A DNA stretch of 64,000 nt from Limnoperna fortunei (lineage: Eukaryota; Mollusca; Bivalvia; Mytilida; Modiolidae): positions 59,168,074 to 59,232,073 of the forward strand of contig OX104113.1 of assembly GCA_944474755.1 (NCBI GenBank), written 5' to 3'. The notes under the pieces are model-generated. The model was not told the DNA's origin, ran no database searches, and saw only the letters and a list, made by a program, of their open reading frames with translations. This document shows, one piece after another, positions 50,187 to 63,640 of the stretch. The translations under genes were made by a program, and so were the position numbers. Within the stretch, counting starts at the first letter, position 1. Every line of letters starts with the position of its first letter.

Positions 50187-53100
50187 TTACACCTGATCCA
50201 TATCTTCCGTATAGAAAAGTTTTAGCCATATGAATCCTTCTTTCCTTTCTTTTGATTCTTTTCCTCTGCCATAAAGTTCATAACGTCTAATTATATTTCC
50301 ACCTTTATATGTTGACCTTTCTGCCATTAGAACAGTGTACTGTCCTATAAACTCATCCTTAATCATATTGCTGTTCCATACCTATATACAATGTAAATTG
50401 ATTCAGTTTATTCATTTTTACTAAATACTTTGTAATATAATAATTATCATTATTTTTGTAAGAGTTAAATGTTTATTTTAATTTACAATATGTTTAATAT
50501 GAGATATTTACAAGCTAAAAACATACATGAATTATTCAGCCATGTTGTATTGCAAGAGGTTTCCTTCAATGTTGTTTTAAAGCCATTTGTCTTAAATTTT
50601 TGTCAAAACTAGTTTCAATGCAAAAATTAAAAAATTGATAAAACACGCACTGAAAATTTACTAAGATTTTTATAAAGTCTCAATAAAAAATTAAAAACAA
50701 TTTTAAATACACAACTTTATTTCCAAAAGACACATTGCACAATACTCAAGAATAATCGTAGCATGAACAAATCATCATATGATTATCTTGATTATTGACA
50801 GCTTAAAGTTGTTATAAAATTTTACGAAACTCTACTTTTCTACATGCTGGATTTTCTTTCTCTTTACTAACAGTGGTATTTACATATTACAATGTTTTGA
50901 TTCTTGGGCAAATTATCCTTCAAAATATAAAAGTTGAATATAATGAGGGGCAGCTGTATATTACATGTAATTGACTTATAAAATTTTAAGAACGCGATTT
51001 TGTAAATTCTACAATATTTTAATTAGCCACTTTCAGAGAAGATTAATTTCCATGCTCATCTGTAGCCTATTTGAAATACCATGACAGATGTTATTTTTTA
51101 GAGTGGTTTAGTAGACACGTGCTTGGCCATACATTTAGCTTGTTTTATATAGCCAGTAGATAAAGGGAAGAACAAGTTTTCTTGCATTGGTTTTATGACA
51201 AATGACTTTAGAAATACATTTGCTCGTCCAGAGCATCTGAGCGCACCCATAGTTTTTAAGTTCTGGTGACTCTTCATGTTGTGGGTTTTTTTGTGTTATA
51301 TATGTTGTATATCGGCATAAAACTGGCTTGTTCTTAGCTTGTAGGAAGGGTTAGTTACTATCCACACCTAGTTCGTGTATATAAAACTAATATTGATTGG
51401 TGCATTTGCGTCTGGGACAACAATAAACCTATCGCGCACGTTATACAAAAGTATAATTCATCAGGGTCATTGAAGATGGATTTCAATTTAGTAATCACAG
51501 AACCTTAAAGTTATTATTAAAGACCGCATGAATGGTAGCCATCGTGAGCGTATCAGCTGCCTCATTTTAGTTTTTTCATTCGTATTAAATAATTCTCAGA
51601 AACATTAATTTTGAGCTTAATCGTCAGTTACAGCCTTTGGCTTTTAAGTGTTATGCGTAATGTTATAATGAATCCTATTTTTTATTCATTATCTCTTGTT
51701 ATTATTTCTTTTTAAATTTAACTCCTATCTTTTATACTTAGTTCTAGCCTAGAGATTCTCTATAAGGCAATCTCAGTCATGAGATTTAGATTTCAAGTAT
51801 TGCAGTATTATTCCAAGATTAGATTATTAATATTCGTTTGTAGACAAAAGTCGAGAAAGGTTTGTAATAGTATTGTTACTGCCTACCTCTATTACAATAT
51901 CATCATCTGGCTTTTTTAAATAAAACGTGACTCTCTCGTTCCATTCTGGATTGACTGTATTTCTAACGACTCTAGTTGTCACTTGTTTCTTCTCGCAATA
52001 AACAACACAGTAGCCATCAACAGCTTAGAATAACAAATAGAAACAATTGTACTAAATGAAGGTATGTTGATCTGAGTAAAATACATTTTAATACTGGCAT
52101 TGGTTTTTTTGTTTAATTGTCTTTAAGGCCACTTTCGGAAATTTTTCAGCTATATAATGGCATCCAGTTTTCATTTGGGAGTAAGTAAGAAAAGTGGAGA
52201 AACCCCGACCATCAGTACGAGACTCTTTTTAAGAACAATAGTAATTTTTACATTATTTTGCAAATTATAAATAACAATTCCTTACTAGATTGTTTTTATT
52301 ATTACCCCATTCAAAGAATTGTTTTTTTTATTATTGTCTCATGCAATTACTTTTACTTTACCGTTCTGTTACTGTTATTTTGGGTCTAGTGTTTGGTTTA
52401 CAGTGTAACGTTACACAGAATTTGCAGTTATTGCAAACAATTTTAATCATAAAAAATTGAACCTCCATCTTTGTCTTGGGGAGGCAGACTTTCTCCTCTC
52501 ATTATAGAAATCTGTAAAGCAGCTATTTTCGGTTTAGAAAATCCTTGGATACCGCAACACTGAGGGGGTTTTGGCTTATCATACACTAGTTCTCTGTAAT
52601 TCAAAATCAAATTTTGTCTCATTCACAATTTTAAAATGTGTTGGTTCATGCGAATAGGTTAATATCATGTACTGCATTCAGTGAATTTGTTATAAACAGT
52701 AGTTGTCTGGGTAGAAAGGGTTAGGCAGGTTTAATCGATTTCTCAACTAGGATTTGTACCTTAACCATAATTAAATTTAGCCAGATTAAATCCGAGATCC
52801 GCGATTCACTAAGGTTACGAATATTTAAAATTTTCGACCTCAAAAATAAGTCGACAAACAATAATTAGAAATAAAGTATCATTCCACGCATACATCAAAC
52901 TTAATAAAATTTGTGCAATGAGCACCCACCGTAATTCCATATCTAGTGTACTATACATTCGCAAGACAAACTTTCCCGTCTTTCCAGGTTCAAAAGTTGA
53001 TGGTATGATGCAGTATCGTCCTTGTGTAAGAGGTACTCTAGCAAAAACACTTCTTCCGTTGGAGAACGGACCTGAATGCTCCTTTGTAAGTCGATCATGC

Positions 53101-56100
53101 ATTCTAAATTTTCTATTTACATCTGTCTAAAACAAGAAAACTAGCTATTTAATTTCCGTTAAGAAATTTCCAGAAAATGTTATTACATCAACATGCTAAA
53201 GACATAATAATATAACTTTTAAAGATACAAAAGGGTTAAAATAAAAGTGCATATTTTTCACAAGAAAATTATTCGAGCAAAAAATATGTTTATGCTTGTT
53301 TATGTTCTAACAGATGATTACCCGCATGATGGTAAATCCTATCGTGTCATTCGCCTTTCCTTTATCCATGTCTATTCGCTTGTCCCATTGTTCCAAGGAA
53401 ACCATAATTTCATCTTGGGGTTGTTTTACGTCAAATATATACTATAATAGAATGAAAAAATAACTGTGACACCAATCATGCATTTGAAGAGGTTAGCATT
53501 AGCAACGCGATTAGCATTATTAGCATTATTAGGCATGATTTACATGTGTAAATGCGCCATAGTGAAGCTTTTGTTTTTAGACATGTACAAACTTGTTAAA
53601 CATGCCTTATATGTATAAAAAATTAATAAGTTCAGATAGCATACAGCTACACAAATTTAGTTCAATAGATGTGCATATATGCTATTCATGTTCATCAGAT
53701 TATTAAATGAGGTCGACTGTTTTGCAATATCGCCCTCCAAATTTCAATGTCGTTTCTTATGGAGCCCGGTTTGTTACGATGAGTTGAGAACATAACTGTA
53801 AAAATGAATATATTTTTTTTAATACCAACAGGAAATTCGTGGCTATAATAAATGCAGTATATATTTTTAATGTTAGTTTTAATACCTGTGGATTATTTAG
53901 GAATGTACTATTATTGGAACAGCCACCACATCGATCAAGCTTTCTCCATTCACTTACTGCTTTCCCTTCTCTCCATGTCTTTTTTAGGGAAAATATTGAT
54001 GTATTTATCAAATGACAAATATCCATACTTGTGAAGTAACGACAGAAATCATCAAACGACATCCTATAAGTATACATTTATTCAAGATACATCTAATTTA
54101 CAGATTGTTCTTATATTGTATTCAATGTTAACAAATTATTGTAAAGGTTATAATGAATAACAATAGATTTTCCGGATGTAAGGTAATGAGAGTGAAAATT
54201 ATTGGTAGTAAACAATACAACATAAGAAATACTTTATATAGGAATGAGCTTCACTAACCAAAACTCCCCATTGTCGTCAAATGTCAGACCAAGTGTTTTC
54301 TTTTCACTTTCACTCACTTTCTGCCATTCTGGGGATCTATAAAAAAAATGAATACATAAGTTTAATACCTAATCTTATTATAATATGTGTATAATATATT
54401 TAGCAGTGCAAATTACCATTTAAAGCGGACATCAAAAAGACCAGTGCCGTCTAAATCATTAAGCGTATATTCGTTTATGATACTCTTACTATTTAAATAA
54501 TACCACTGTAAATTTTAACAGCTTTAATTGTTTTCAAAATGTGTAAGGAAATTAATTGAAATAAAAATAGACATTAGATATTTAGCGCTATATAATGTAG
54601 TGATTAATTGTATTTCTTTTAAACCAAACATGTTCTAAAATATGTTTCTCAGTTATAAAAAAACAAAAAAAAAGCAAAAGTGAATGAAGTTGGTATCCTA
54701 CCCATCACTCCATGCTCCTCTCCACTCTGTTCCACCCCATGGATTACGACACCGGATCATACAAATCTTTTCCCTGTTAAACACGGATATCAGACTTTTC
54801 CCAAGTCGAATCTTTTTTACAGCATTAACACTGTATGCATGACCTTTAACTAAACCACAAGACATTTCTGCTTCCATTTCACGACCAGTTGCCTATGAAT
54901 GGGGGACAAAATAAAAACATAGTCCTTAAAATTCATATTTTATGCTACCCCCATTGCTACCAGAATTTTCAATTACAAACGTGTATTGCATGATCTTTTG
55001 ATCAATGATTTCAAAGACAAACCCTGACTGCTCTTGCCACAATTCCCCATTCATATATAGTCCTCCAGGTCACGTGATAGTTAGAGATCTTAGTATTGTT
55101 GACTCCGCAATATTTTCCCCAATTGACCAAAGTAACACGAACCTAAATCCATCAACTTGAATTATAACTTTAAATTATTGATGGATTCAATAGAGAACTA
55201 TGCAAATGGGCAAAGCAAGAGGACAAGGAGGTTGATACCTTGTTCGTGTGGGTAAAGGTCTTGCGGTCATTGATTCAAATAAGAATAAGTCGTTTAAGAA
55301 GGTCTACGAGTACTAAAGCATCATCAATCTTCAGATATCTTGATGTTCGTAAATCTTTGTCCCACATTCATTACAAATATGTTGTTGTGCCAGCACATTA
55401 TAACAAGAAATTTATATCGGCAAAAAAAATTACATAGAGTGTGTAATTATTGAGTTACGCATGGACAGTTCACTTGGCAATCCTACTTACACATCCACTG
55501 CGCTTTCAAAAGAGGAGATTATTGAAAATCACAAATCTTTGGTCTCAAAATTAAAGTCGAAGATTGTGATCTCCCTTTATTGTACTGGATTCTAAAACTT
55601 CACAAAATTCCATACAAACAGCGTTTCATAGCAGGATCGTCTAAGTGTACTACTAAAACATTATCGCAACTCCTGACCACTGTTTAACAACAGTAAAAAC
55701 GGGACTTCAAAAATACAGTGACTCTTTCTACTCCAGGAGTAAAATTAATGAAATGTGGATATTAAAAAATTCAAAAGACCTGATATACATCTTGAGGTCT
55801 GGATTTTTCCCATTGTAACAGCATTAAAACATTTGATTTTTCTACACTCTATGCGGCCATCTTCCATATGCAGCTTAAAACCAGGATTAAAGATCTTATA
55901 AAACGCTGCTTTTTCGAGAACAAGGGCAAGTTGCTATACGTAGCCAAATGTTCCCGACCGCTGCAGTATCGAATTGCCCAAGAGGCGTGAGAAAATTGAA
56001 TGAAAAAAATTATATTACATTTAATTTTGCGACAAAATAATAAGCATGTAGTATTGGAACTGTTTTGACAGATATTTTGGAAGAGCTATGCAACTACATG

Positions 56101-59100
56101 AAAAAACTTCATCAGAATGTGCTAACTTCAGTAGAGTGCTTGATAAAATTTGCTTTTCAGTATTGTTCAATATTGCTTAAATGGTCTAAATCCTATGACT
56201 CCTAAAAAATGACAAATCAAAATGATGGTGAGTATGCACATCTACCCATCATAACAATTAATCCTATTAAATATCAAAGCAACCAATTGAACGGTTTCAG
56301 AGATGCATCCACAAGATCTTCCATTGTATAATATTGCTAAAATAGTTCCACAACTCCTACAAAATTTGATGAAAATGGTGGTAGACTGTGCACATCTATT
56401 CATCATAACAATTAATCCTATTAAATATCAAAGCAATCCATTCAGCGGTTTCAGAGGAAATCCATTCAGCGGTTTCAGAGGAGATCCGTCCACAAGATCT
56501 ACCATTGTATTTTTTGCTGAAACGGTCAAACTCCTACAAAACTGGACAAAGCAAAATCACGGTATCGTATGCACATCTACCCATCATAACAATCAATCCT
56601 ACCAAATATCAAAGCTATCCGTCAAGCGGTTTTATAGGAGTTGTGTCCACAAAAGTGTGACAGACGGACGCATACGCAGAAAGAGACGATATAAATACCG
56701 GTAATTAGTCATGACAGAACTTACAAATGACTCTAAATCTAATACTAAATATACTGAAGACCAAATCTGTCATATGTTAGATTTTTTGATTGACAACATA
56801 TTCGTCATGTTTGGAGGACATTCTTTTCAACAGACTGTTGGTATTCCAATGGGTACTATTAATTGTGCTCCTCTCCTCGCCGACCTGTTTTTGTACTCCT
56901 ATGAGGCTGCGTTCCTATAAGGCCTAATGAAGAAGAAAGAAAAGACACTGGCCCAGTCCTTTAACGTTCCGCTATATTGATGATGTTTTGTCCCTCAACA
57001 ATGCTAAATTTGGTGACTATTTACATTCAATTTACCATAGCGAGCTTGAAATTAAAGACACCACAAATACACTAAGGTCAGCCTCTTACTTAGACCTACT
57101 TCTAGAAGAAGATTCACGAAAACTACAAACTAGTCTCTACGATGATTTTAACTTTTCAATTGTCAACTTCCCGTTCATCGACAGCAACATTGCCAGCAGC
57201 TACAGTGTATGGGGTGTTCATTTCACAACTTATACGTTATTCTAGATCCTGCGATCGGTATTACGTTTCTCTAGACCAATCACTGCTGTTGATTGCTAAA
57301 CTACTCAAACAAGGGTTTGTTGTACCTAGGTTGATGTCATCTCTCCAGAAGTTCTATGGTCGTCGCCATGAATTGATCGTTATGGGAAATCTCATAGTCA
57401 TAGGTAGTGTTTCCTATTCCTAGATTTAACTTTTTCCTAGACATGACAATGAGTAACTCGACGGGTGTCTAATTAGAGGCAAGCACTGCTTACTCGTCCG
57501 GAGCACCTAAGTTCAGCCATGGTTTTTATTTGGTTCGGGTATCTCTCTTCTCTTTGCTTTCTGTGTTGCGTTTTTCTATGTCCGGATTTGTAACTGTCCC
57601 TTGAATTTTGGCTCTTGTTGTTCATTCGGTTTTCTTTGCTATTTTATTTATCCTTATTATCAGTAGAAACAATACTTCATGAAATCTAGGAATTAATTGA
57701 ATACCTATCCTGTTTCAACCAATAACATCACAGCGATACTCAACAATAAATAGAAGGAAGCTGTAATATACACCAGTTTAAGATTAAATCCAAATACCAT
57801 GACCTTCACAATGACATCAAAATTCACAAATTTTATACAGTGGTATAAACTCGTCGTAAATGTGTATGAGTGGTCGTTCATGTCACAATACGGATACTTT
57901 TATAATTATACTTTTTTAATTATTTTTCTCATTTCTATCCTATACTTTCTAGAAGTATAACTAAACTTTAATATAATAATCATAGAAGTATGCTTATTGC
58001 GACATAAACCGCCACTCATAAATGTGTGGTTACATAAGTATATCTCATATTGCTTTATTTTATAGCGTAATTTGTATTATTTACTGCAACTATAAAACAA
58101 TTTTGTCCTGTTTGTTCGATGTTTTGTTTTTAGTAATTACCTACCGAGTAAAATCTAAACAGTTAGAGATTTAAACACTGTCCTTTCGATTAATTTTGCA
58201 ATTACCCTTATTGAAGCACTCATCAGAGATCTATCTTCATATGATGATCGTAATATTTTAAACAATTTCTTTTTCAACTCATCTGTTCGATATTCTTCTA
58301 GTTCAATAGACTCTCCGACGCCACCAGTCATATCTACCATTCCATCCTTTGCCTTACCAGCAGTCAATGATTCGTAATCTCCGAACAACCTGTAAAGATA
58401 TAGTTTCTATGAAATTACATTGATATATATAGTAGATTGACATGTCTGTCTCAAAACAAAATATCACAATAACACTCGTCGATTTGAGAACTGTAAGTTC
58501 CTTCATAATTGTAAACAAAAAGAAACCTGCAATATTGCAGCAATATAGACATCAATATCAAAATATTCTTCTTCAAAAAATGTATATTTTCTCAATAATA
58601 TCATTATAAACTAAGGTGTTAAACCGAAGTGTCCGAACTAATACTGAATTTTTCAAAATAGCAGTTGAGACGTATTCAAATGACATATTCTTACTTTGCA
58701 TATGCTTTTTCAAGTAAAGCTGACCAGAATTCATTTCTTGTTTTAGAATGAAGGAAAATTAATCGACCATATCTTGTAGGTAAGTAATCATCGACAACTA
58801 CGTCTATCCATTGTCCACATTGCCAAAACTTGAAGTGAAATATACCACAATACTGTTTCTCCTTGGACCAACCCTGTTCATTTATATCTGGTACAATCTA
58901 GAAACATACATAATGAATATACAATATTAGTCTATTGCAGACCAAAAACTTTATATGTTTGAGTCTAGAAAACCTGAAACATTACTGTTGCCACGGAATT
59001 AAAAGTTTACATGGGCAATTTTTCATAAAAACCACAATACAACACCAATATTTAAACCACTTCTTCAATGCAAAATTTGGGACTGGACTCTGCAGTAAAT

Positions 59101-60496
59101 GGTATTCATTAACTTTACTATAAAAAACACCGTTATCGTATAAACATGCAACATGCGGATACAAAAAATTACATGTACATGTAGACCTTCAAATATTTGT
59201 GGTTAAATTTTTAGGTACACGCAGTACTAAAAATTTAACTACAAATAAAAATAAGGCTATCCTCACAAGTCGGTTTTTAGCTACAAAACCTGACTTGTGA
59301 GAATGCATGTGCCTAAGTGTATTTTTTCCTCTGATATTCACTTTTTGTATATTTCGTATTGATATCAATAAGGCAACGTATTATATTCATCATTTCTACA
59401 CTTTGTTTAGTGAACATTTCTTTACTTCATAGTCAATTTTGCAGGCAGTAACATGTATTGATGTAAAACACATCCAACCTATTTCAAATTTACGACCCTG
59501 CGTATCTAGTCATGTAATGATTTCCTATTTACTTTGTGGGTGGGTAGTTTAAGATGTGTACACAGTAGCTTTCTATAAGGTACATTTGTATATTGCCAAT
59601 ATATCTCAGTTTTTCATGGGTATATAGTATTAGGTTTGTGCACCTTTTTGAGTAATTTGTGGTCTTCGGCAATACAGGCACACGCTGCAACAAACCAGCA
59701 GTTTCCTATGCTACCCTGCGTGAAATCATCTGCACTTGCACCTTCTGTAAAGAATTCTGGATTTTCAACGATATCCTAAAACATTAAAGTTTTATTTTAT
59801 TATCTGTCACTTTTACATTGAATCATTTAAGCTAAATACATGTTGTTAAATACTTTTCATTACGTAACATTAACAAGTCTTGAGAAGTTTCCATGGTTAC
59901 ATTAAGAAAATGTTATAAACGCTTTTCAATTAACTGATGACAACTTCTTTGCCAACTGAATCCATTAGTTGTAATGCAGTTGTTGTAATGCGTTAAAAAA
60001 TAACAAATTAAAAACTTGATATATCACTGTATCTTTTAATAGTTTTAGCAGTGATAGAATTAGAACGAATAATCGTACTCTTGCTTTTTTCGTTAATCCG
60101 ACAAATTACAAAACTAATATTGGATTCAATAAACAGCAGTCAAATTCGTCCTACGATAGAATGAATAGATGACATAAATGTGTACACCTGTTAATTTCCT
60201 CCATTTGTTTTTCAACTTCCTTTATGTAAGAGCAATGAGAATTATAACCTGATATTTCAAATTAATGAACTCGTGAAAAAGTATCTGCGAGTGAAAGAAG
60301 AATATTCCACCCTTTATAAAAGTCATACTTGCGGCCTTTTCCAGACAATATCAGCTGGAGCTTGTCGACTGAAATACAAGGACCTGGATTGGGGCGGGAA
60401 CTCTGGATCTGTGAATAGTTTATTTGCTTTGAGACATTCAGATTTTAACTTTTTGTATCTCTGTCCTTTGTATGCCACAGTCGTGTCAAACACCAT
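50187..60496 (-). CDS. Calpain-5-like cysteine protease B2, complete
   Basis: Twelve exons, 637 residues: 60329-60496, 59644-59775, 58695-58897, 58206-58389, 54702-54892, 54259-54336, 53886-54063, 53322-53441, 52930-53126, 52463-52593, 51887-52023 and 50187-50381 (TAA). The triad Cys, His and Asn is present in the same motifs as B1, and all exons are open with GT-AG introns. Differences from B1 are few: in exon 4 [13 protein letters not shown] against [13 protein letters not shown], in exon 1 Arg to Gln, and one extra codon near the C terminus. The beta-sandwich and C2 domains follow the protease core, with no EF-hands. B2 lacks the 2.5 kb transposon found in B1 intron 11 but shares the intron 4 reverse transcriptase remnant and MITE. 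It may be a true paralogue or an allele of B1. Confidence 0.93.
54702..54892 (-). CDS. B2 exon 5, carries catalytic His and Asn
   Basis: 191 bases with [10 protein letters not shown] and RCRNPWGG intact. Confidence 0.93.
54930..57655 (+). mobile_element. Reverse transcriptase retroelement remnant, copy 2
   Basis: Counterpart of 21900-24660 in B2 intron 4. It has the same order of pieces, with GIPMGT (near 56850) and [10 protein letters not shown] (near 56980), and a nested tandem repeat at about 55922-56680. Multiple stops and frameshifts. Confidence 0.8.
55922..56680. repeat. Nested tandem repeat in the copy 2 reverse transcriptase remnant
   Basis: Same insertion point as 22933-23662. It has an additional short duplication 'aatccattcagcggtttcagagga' near 56435-56485. 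Confidence 0.7.
57866..58019. mobile_element. 154-base hairpin MITE, copy 2
   Basis: Counterpart of 24872-25025, flanked by perfect AAATGTGT duplications (57858-57865 and 58020-58027). Confidence 0.85.
59644..59775 (-). CDS. B2 exon 2, carries the catalytic cysteine
   Basis: Forty-four codons with [12 protein letters not shown], the same encoded protein as B1 exon 2 over the active site. Confidence 0.93.
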
Positions 60497-61426
60497 TCTG
60501 TAAGTACTAAATGAGAATGTAACAAACTATAAAAAATATCGTCATAACACTATAAGCGATATAATGTGTACAGAGATTTTAAGTGGTGTTGGTCAGTTAG
60601 TATCATTAATAATACTAGTAACATTTTTTTCCACGTGTTGAAATTTCTAACGAACGTCTAGTTCCAGATTGTGAATGTGTGTCATGTTACGTCTTTCTGA
60701 CAATGCATTTAATTTGCATAATCGTATAGAGTTTTAGTTTTATCTATACATGTGTGTGTGAGGAACCGTTACGACAGCGTTAAAACGAAAAGAAAAAATT
60801 AGGAATTTAATCCTTACTACTATGGTTGTTTGGTTAGATCTAAAGACATGCACATTTTATATCTAACTGTGTTAACTAGATCATTGTACTTTATGACATT
60901 AACTTTGTAGGTAAAACTAATGTACTATACTTATTTTCAAAGATAATTAATTACTACATATACGTTATATTATAGAATTACATAATGAAGCTAAGAATTT
61001 TGGCTGGCGTTCATAATTATTGTAATGCAATGCTGGTTTCATGCACAAGAACGTTCAGTCTGATGATTTCATACCACGACTCGCAACACTGTACCTCTAC
61101 TTTTCATGTTCTATGTAGGAGCGTCGCTCAAAACATGCAATTTTTTTCTTTTTTGTGTTGTTTTGTAGATGTTTTATGTATGGATAGCATCGTCTTGAAT
61201 TTGTTAGCCGGCATGGCGTTTCAACCACAAATCAGATATATGAACAGTTTAAGGCATTGGTACAGACTGAACATTCATCAAAACAAACCTTATTGTACTC
61301 TTTAAATAATTAAAGAGTCCGCTTCGTAAAACCGACAGATTTTATCAGTACTAGTATTTTACAAATTGGTACAATGATAACAACAACAAACATTATTCTG
61401 TGCTAACTAGAACACATTTTATGTGT

Positions 61427-62860
61427 TAAAAACTAATGCATTTTTAATCAGAAACGAAGTTTGCGGTCAGCGCCCTGCATATTGAATTGCAATTCTATGG
61501 GACATTTGTCAGAAATTTTAACCGCGAGTCTTCCATTGTTGTGAGAATCTAAGCGTGTGTTTATCCGTCCTTGCGTCTTGCATTCGTTTCTTTATTCATA
61601 ATGATTTGTTTATTGTTTAAAATAATATGATATGGGTACCTTCTAGTACTATAAATATATAAAACAGTTGATCTAATAATTGCTTAAAGGCGACTTGTAA
61701 GTTATTTATATTTCAAGTTAAAATCAATTAATATCTGTGTCGATTGGATGGGGTTATAACTTAATTCAGTGGAGATCATAACAAAATTGTAACAACTGAT
61801 GTACTGAAGATGCACCACGATTTGCGGTGATTTACCGAGGTAACACATGGATATCTGAATTGCATTTGCTTCGACATACCTTGACATATCGACAAGTCTA
61901 TTGCAGCTGTAAGCCCCGTAATTCCGAAATTGGTTACGCTGTTGATAAAAGCTTAATTATATGTCCTTCTGGAACCGAAAAAATTCATTGGGGACACGAA
62001 TATAATATACTGATCTTTACGCCATCTTTATGTCCAAATCGATAATGCTCGGGGCAAAATATTTGGCACAATGGGCGAACCCGTGGTAAAATCTGTTTAT
62101 ATTCGTACCATATGAATAATAACTTAATTAAAAATGTTGTTACACTGTAAATTAAGATACTGCATGGGTACGACATAGGATTAAGAACCTAATAATGGAC
62201 ATCTACATTAATTTAAGAAGTTGATACATGCATTTGTATGCTTTTGATGTTTTTGCATGGACTTTATATAAATTGGTATGCATTGCTATGCAAAATTTCT
62301 CACATTTGTTTTACACAATGATTCTATTAGGCAAAATTTTACTGCCGCAATAAACCGAGTTTAGTTCTTGTGATTGGTCGGGTTAACGCCACAAAAAGTG
62401 ATATGATTATTAGTTCGGATTCTATAATTACCTTAACTAAAAATACATTAGGATTTCATTCCACAAGGCTACGTGTTTCATGCCAGGTGAACAGACACGC
62501 GTAAATGGACCGCAGGGTACGTTTGTTAACTGTTTGTTATGTTATCTGGAATATTTCTCGACTTCACACTGCGTGCAGTTTCATGTGCAAAGTATGCAAA
62601 CATATCGGCATCTTAATCATCGTCTTTGTTAGAATGCACTTAGTGAACATTGATATGTTGAGATAGATAGTACCTATCTAACAACACAGCAAGCGAAATA
62701 ATGAAAACAACTTTACATTGAGGCATTTAATTAAAAGATTCAATTTTTTAAAACTAAATATATTTCGCCACTTATGATTATACCTTTATACCTTACATAG
62801 TTTAAACAAGTGTGGACTGTGAGCTTATGCTTAAAATTGATACCCCCACTTCCCCACAAT
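61427..62860. other. Single-copy flank beyond the duplication
   Basis: AT-rich sequence with no match to the rest of the window. A 72-residue plus-strand frame at 61827-62045 is not recognisable and shows no splice or repeat context. I cannot support a gene. Confidence 0.5.
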
Positions 62861-63370
62861 TTTGCAAGTAAACAGGAAGTAGATGATCAAGACCATAAAA
62901 TCGCTTTACACCACATGGGACTAAAGAATAAAGCAATATGCAAAATAACAAGCTTATGCATATAGTTGCTTAGAAAACTGCGACGGAAATTTTGCATGCT
63001 TGTCAACAAGGTGTAAAAATCTAAGTATTCGACCAAGGAGCATAAAATCGCTGTACACCCTATGGGACTATATAAAGCAATATGTAAAATATCAGGCATC
63101 TGCAAACTATTGTTGATTAGAAAACTGCGACGAAATTTTGCATGTATGTCAACTATGTGTAAAAATCTGACAATTCGGTAAACAGGAAGTAGATGACCCA
63201 GGAGCATGAAATCGCTATACGCCATATGGCACTATAGGAAAAAGCAATATATACAAAATATCAGGCTTCTACTTGGTATAGTTGCTTAGAAAACTAGGAT
63301 CGGAAATTTTTGTTACGTACGGACGGACGAACGACAAGGGTAAAAAAGTATACCCCTCTTCTTCGAAGCA
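62860..63370. repeat. Dispersed repeat of three ~145-base degenerate units
   Basis: Units share 'ggagcataaaatcgct.tacacc..atgggactat..aaagcaatat..aaaatatcaggc...gttgcttagaaaactgcgacggaaattttgcatg..tgtcaac..ggtgtaaaaatct'. Bounded by GATACCCCCACTTCCCC and ATACCCCTCTTCTTCGAAGCAGGGGTA. The minus-strand 112-residue frame across it is a repeat artefact. Confidence 0.7.
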
Positions 63371-63492
63371 GGGGTAAATATACGGATAGAACTTATATGA
63401 ATTTTATAAGATCAGAAGAGCAAAGAATTTTCTTAATCTATTTATATATTTTGTATCTTAATATTATTCACCGTATATTATTTTATCGTCTT

Positions 63493-63640
63493 ACCTGAAG
63501 AGAAGTGTTTTAATTCCTTCTTTATAACATAAACACGGAACAGGAATGCCTCTTAGTTACCTGTCGCAGACACACAAAGAAAACCTCATGTGGGATGTTT
63601 CCCCTATCTACTTCTGAGTCATGTTGGTTGTATTAATTTC
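63493..63640 (-). other. Possible non-coding leader exon of B2
   Basis: On the minus strand there is a strong donor CTTCTCTTCAG|GTAAGA (exon end at about 63497) and a second, CTGCGACAG|GTAACT, about 70 bases upstream. With the acceptor directly before the B2 ATG (60498), this could be a 5' UTR exon about 3 kb upstream. There is no coding signal to confirm it. Confidence 0.25.

Larger units (their letters stand above)
32101..61426 (+). repeat. Segmental duplication, copy 2
   Basis: Direct-orientation copy of 91-28450. It is longer mainly because of the reverse transcriptase fragment at 46804, the hairpin insertion near 46030, an inner tandem duplication at 40631-42914 and two 200-250 base length differences (43155-43400 and 48380-48575). 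It lacks the 2.5 kb transposon of copy 1. Homology ends after ATGTGT at 61426. Confidence 0.9.

Noticed and set aside
60985..61305. 106-residue plus-strand frame upstream of B2
   Set aside because: The copy 1 equivalent (28008-28193) stops after 61 residues because of small indels. No known domain.
63310..63498. 62-residue plus-strand frame after the last dispersed repeat
   Set aside because: Begins inside the repeat end (GACGGACGAACGAC) and has no similarity to a known protein.
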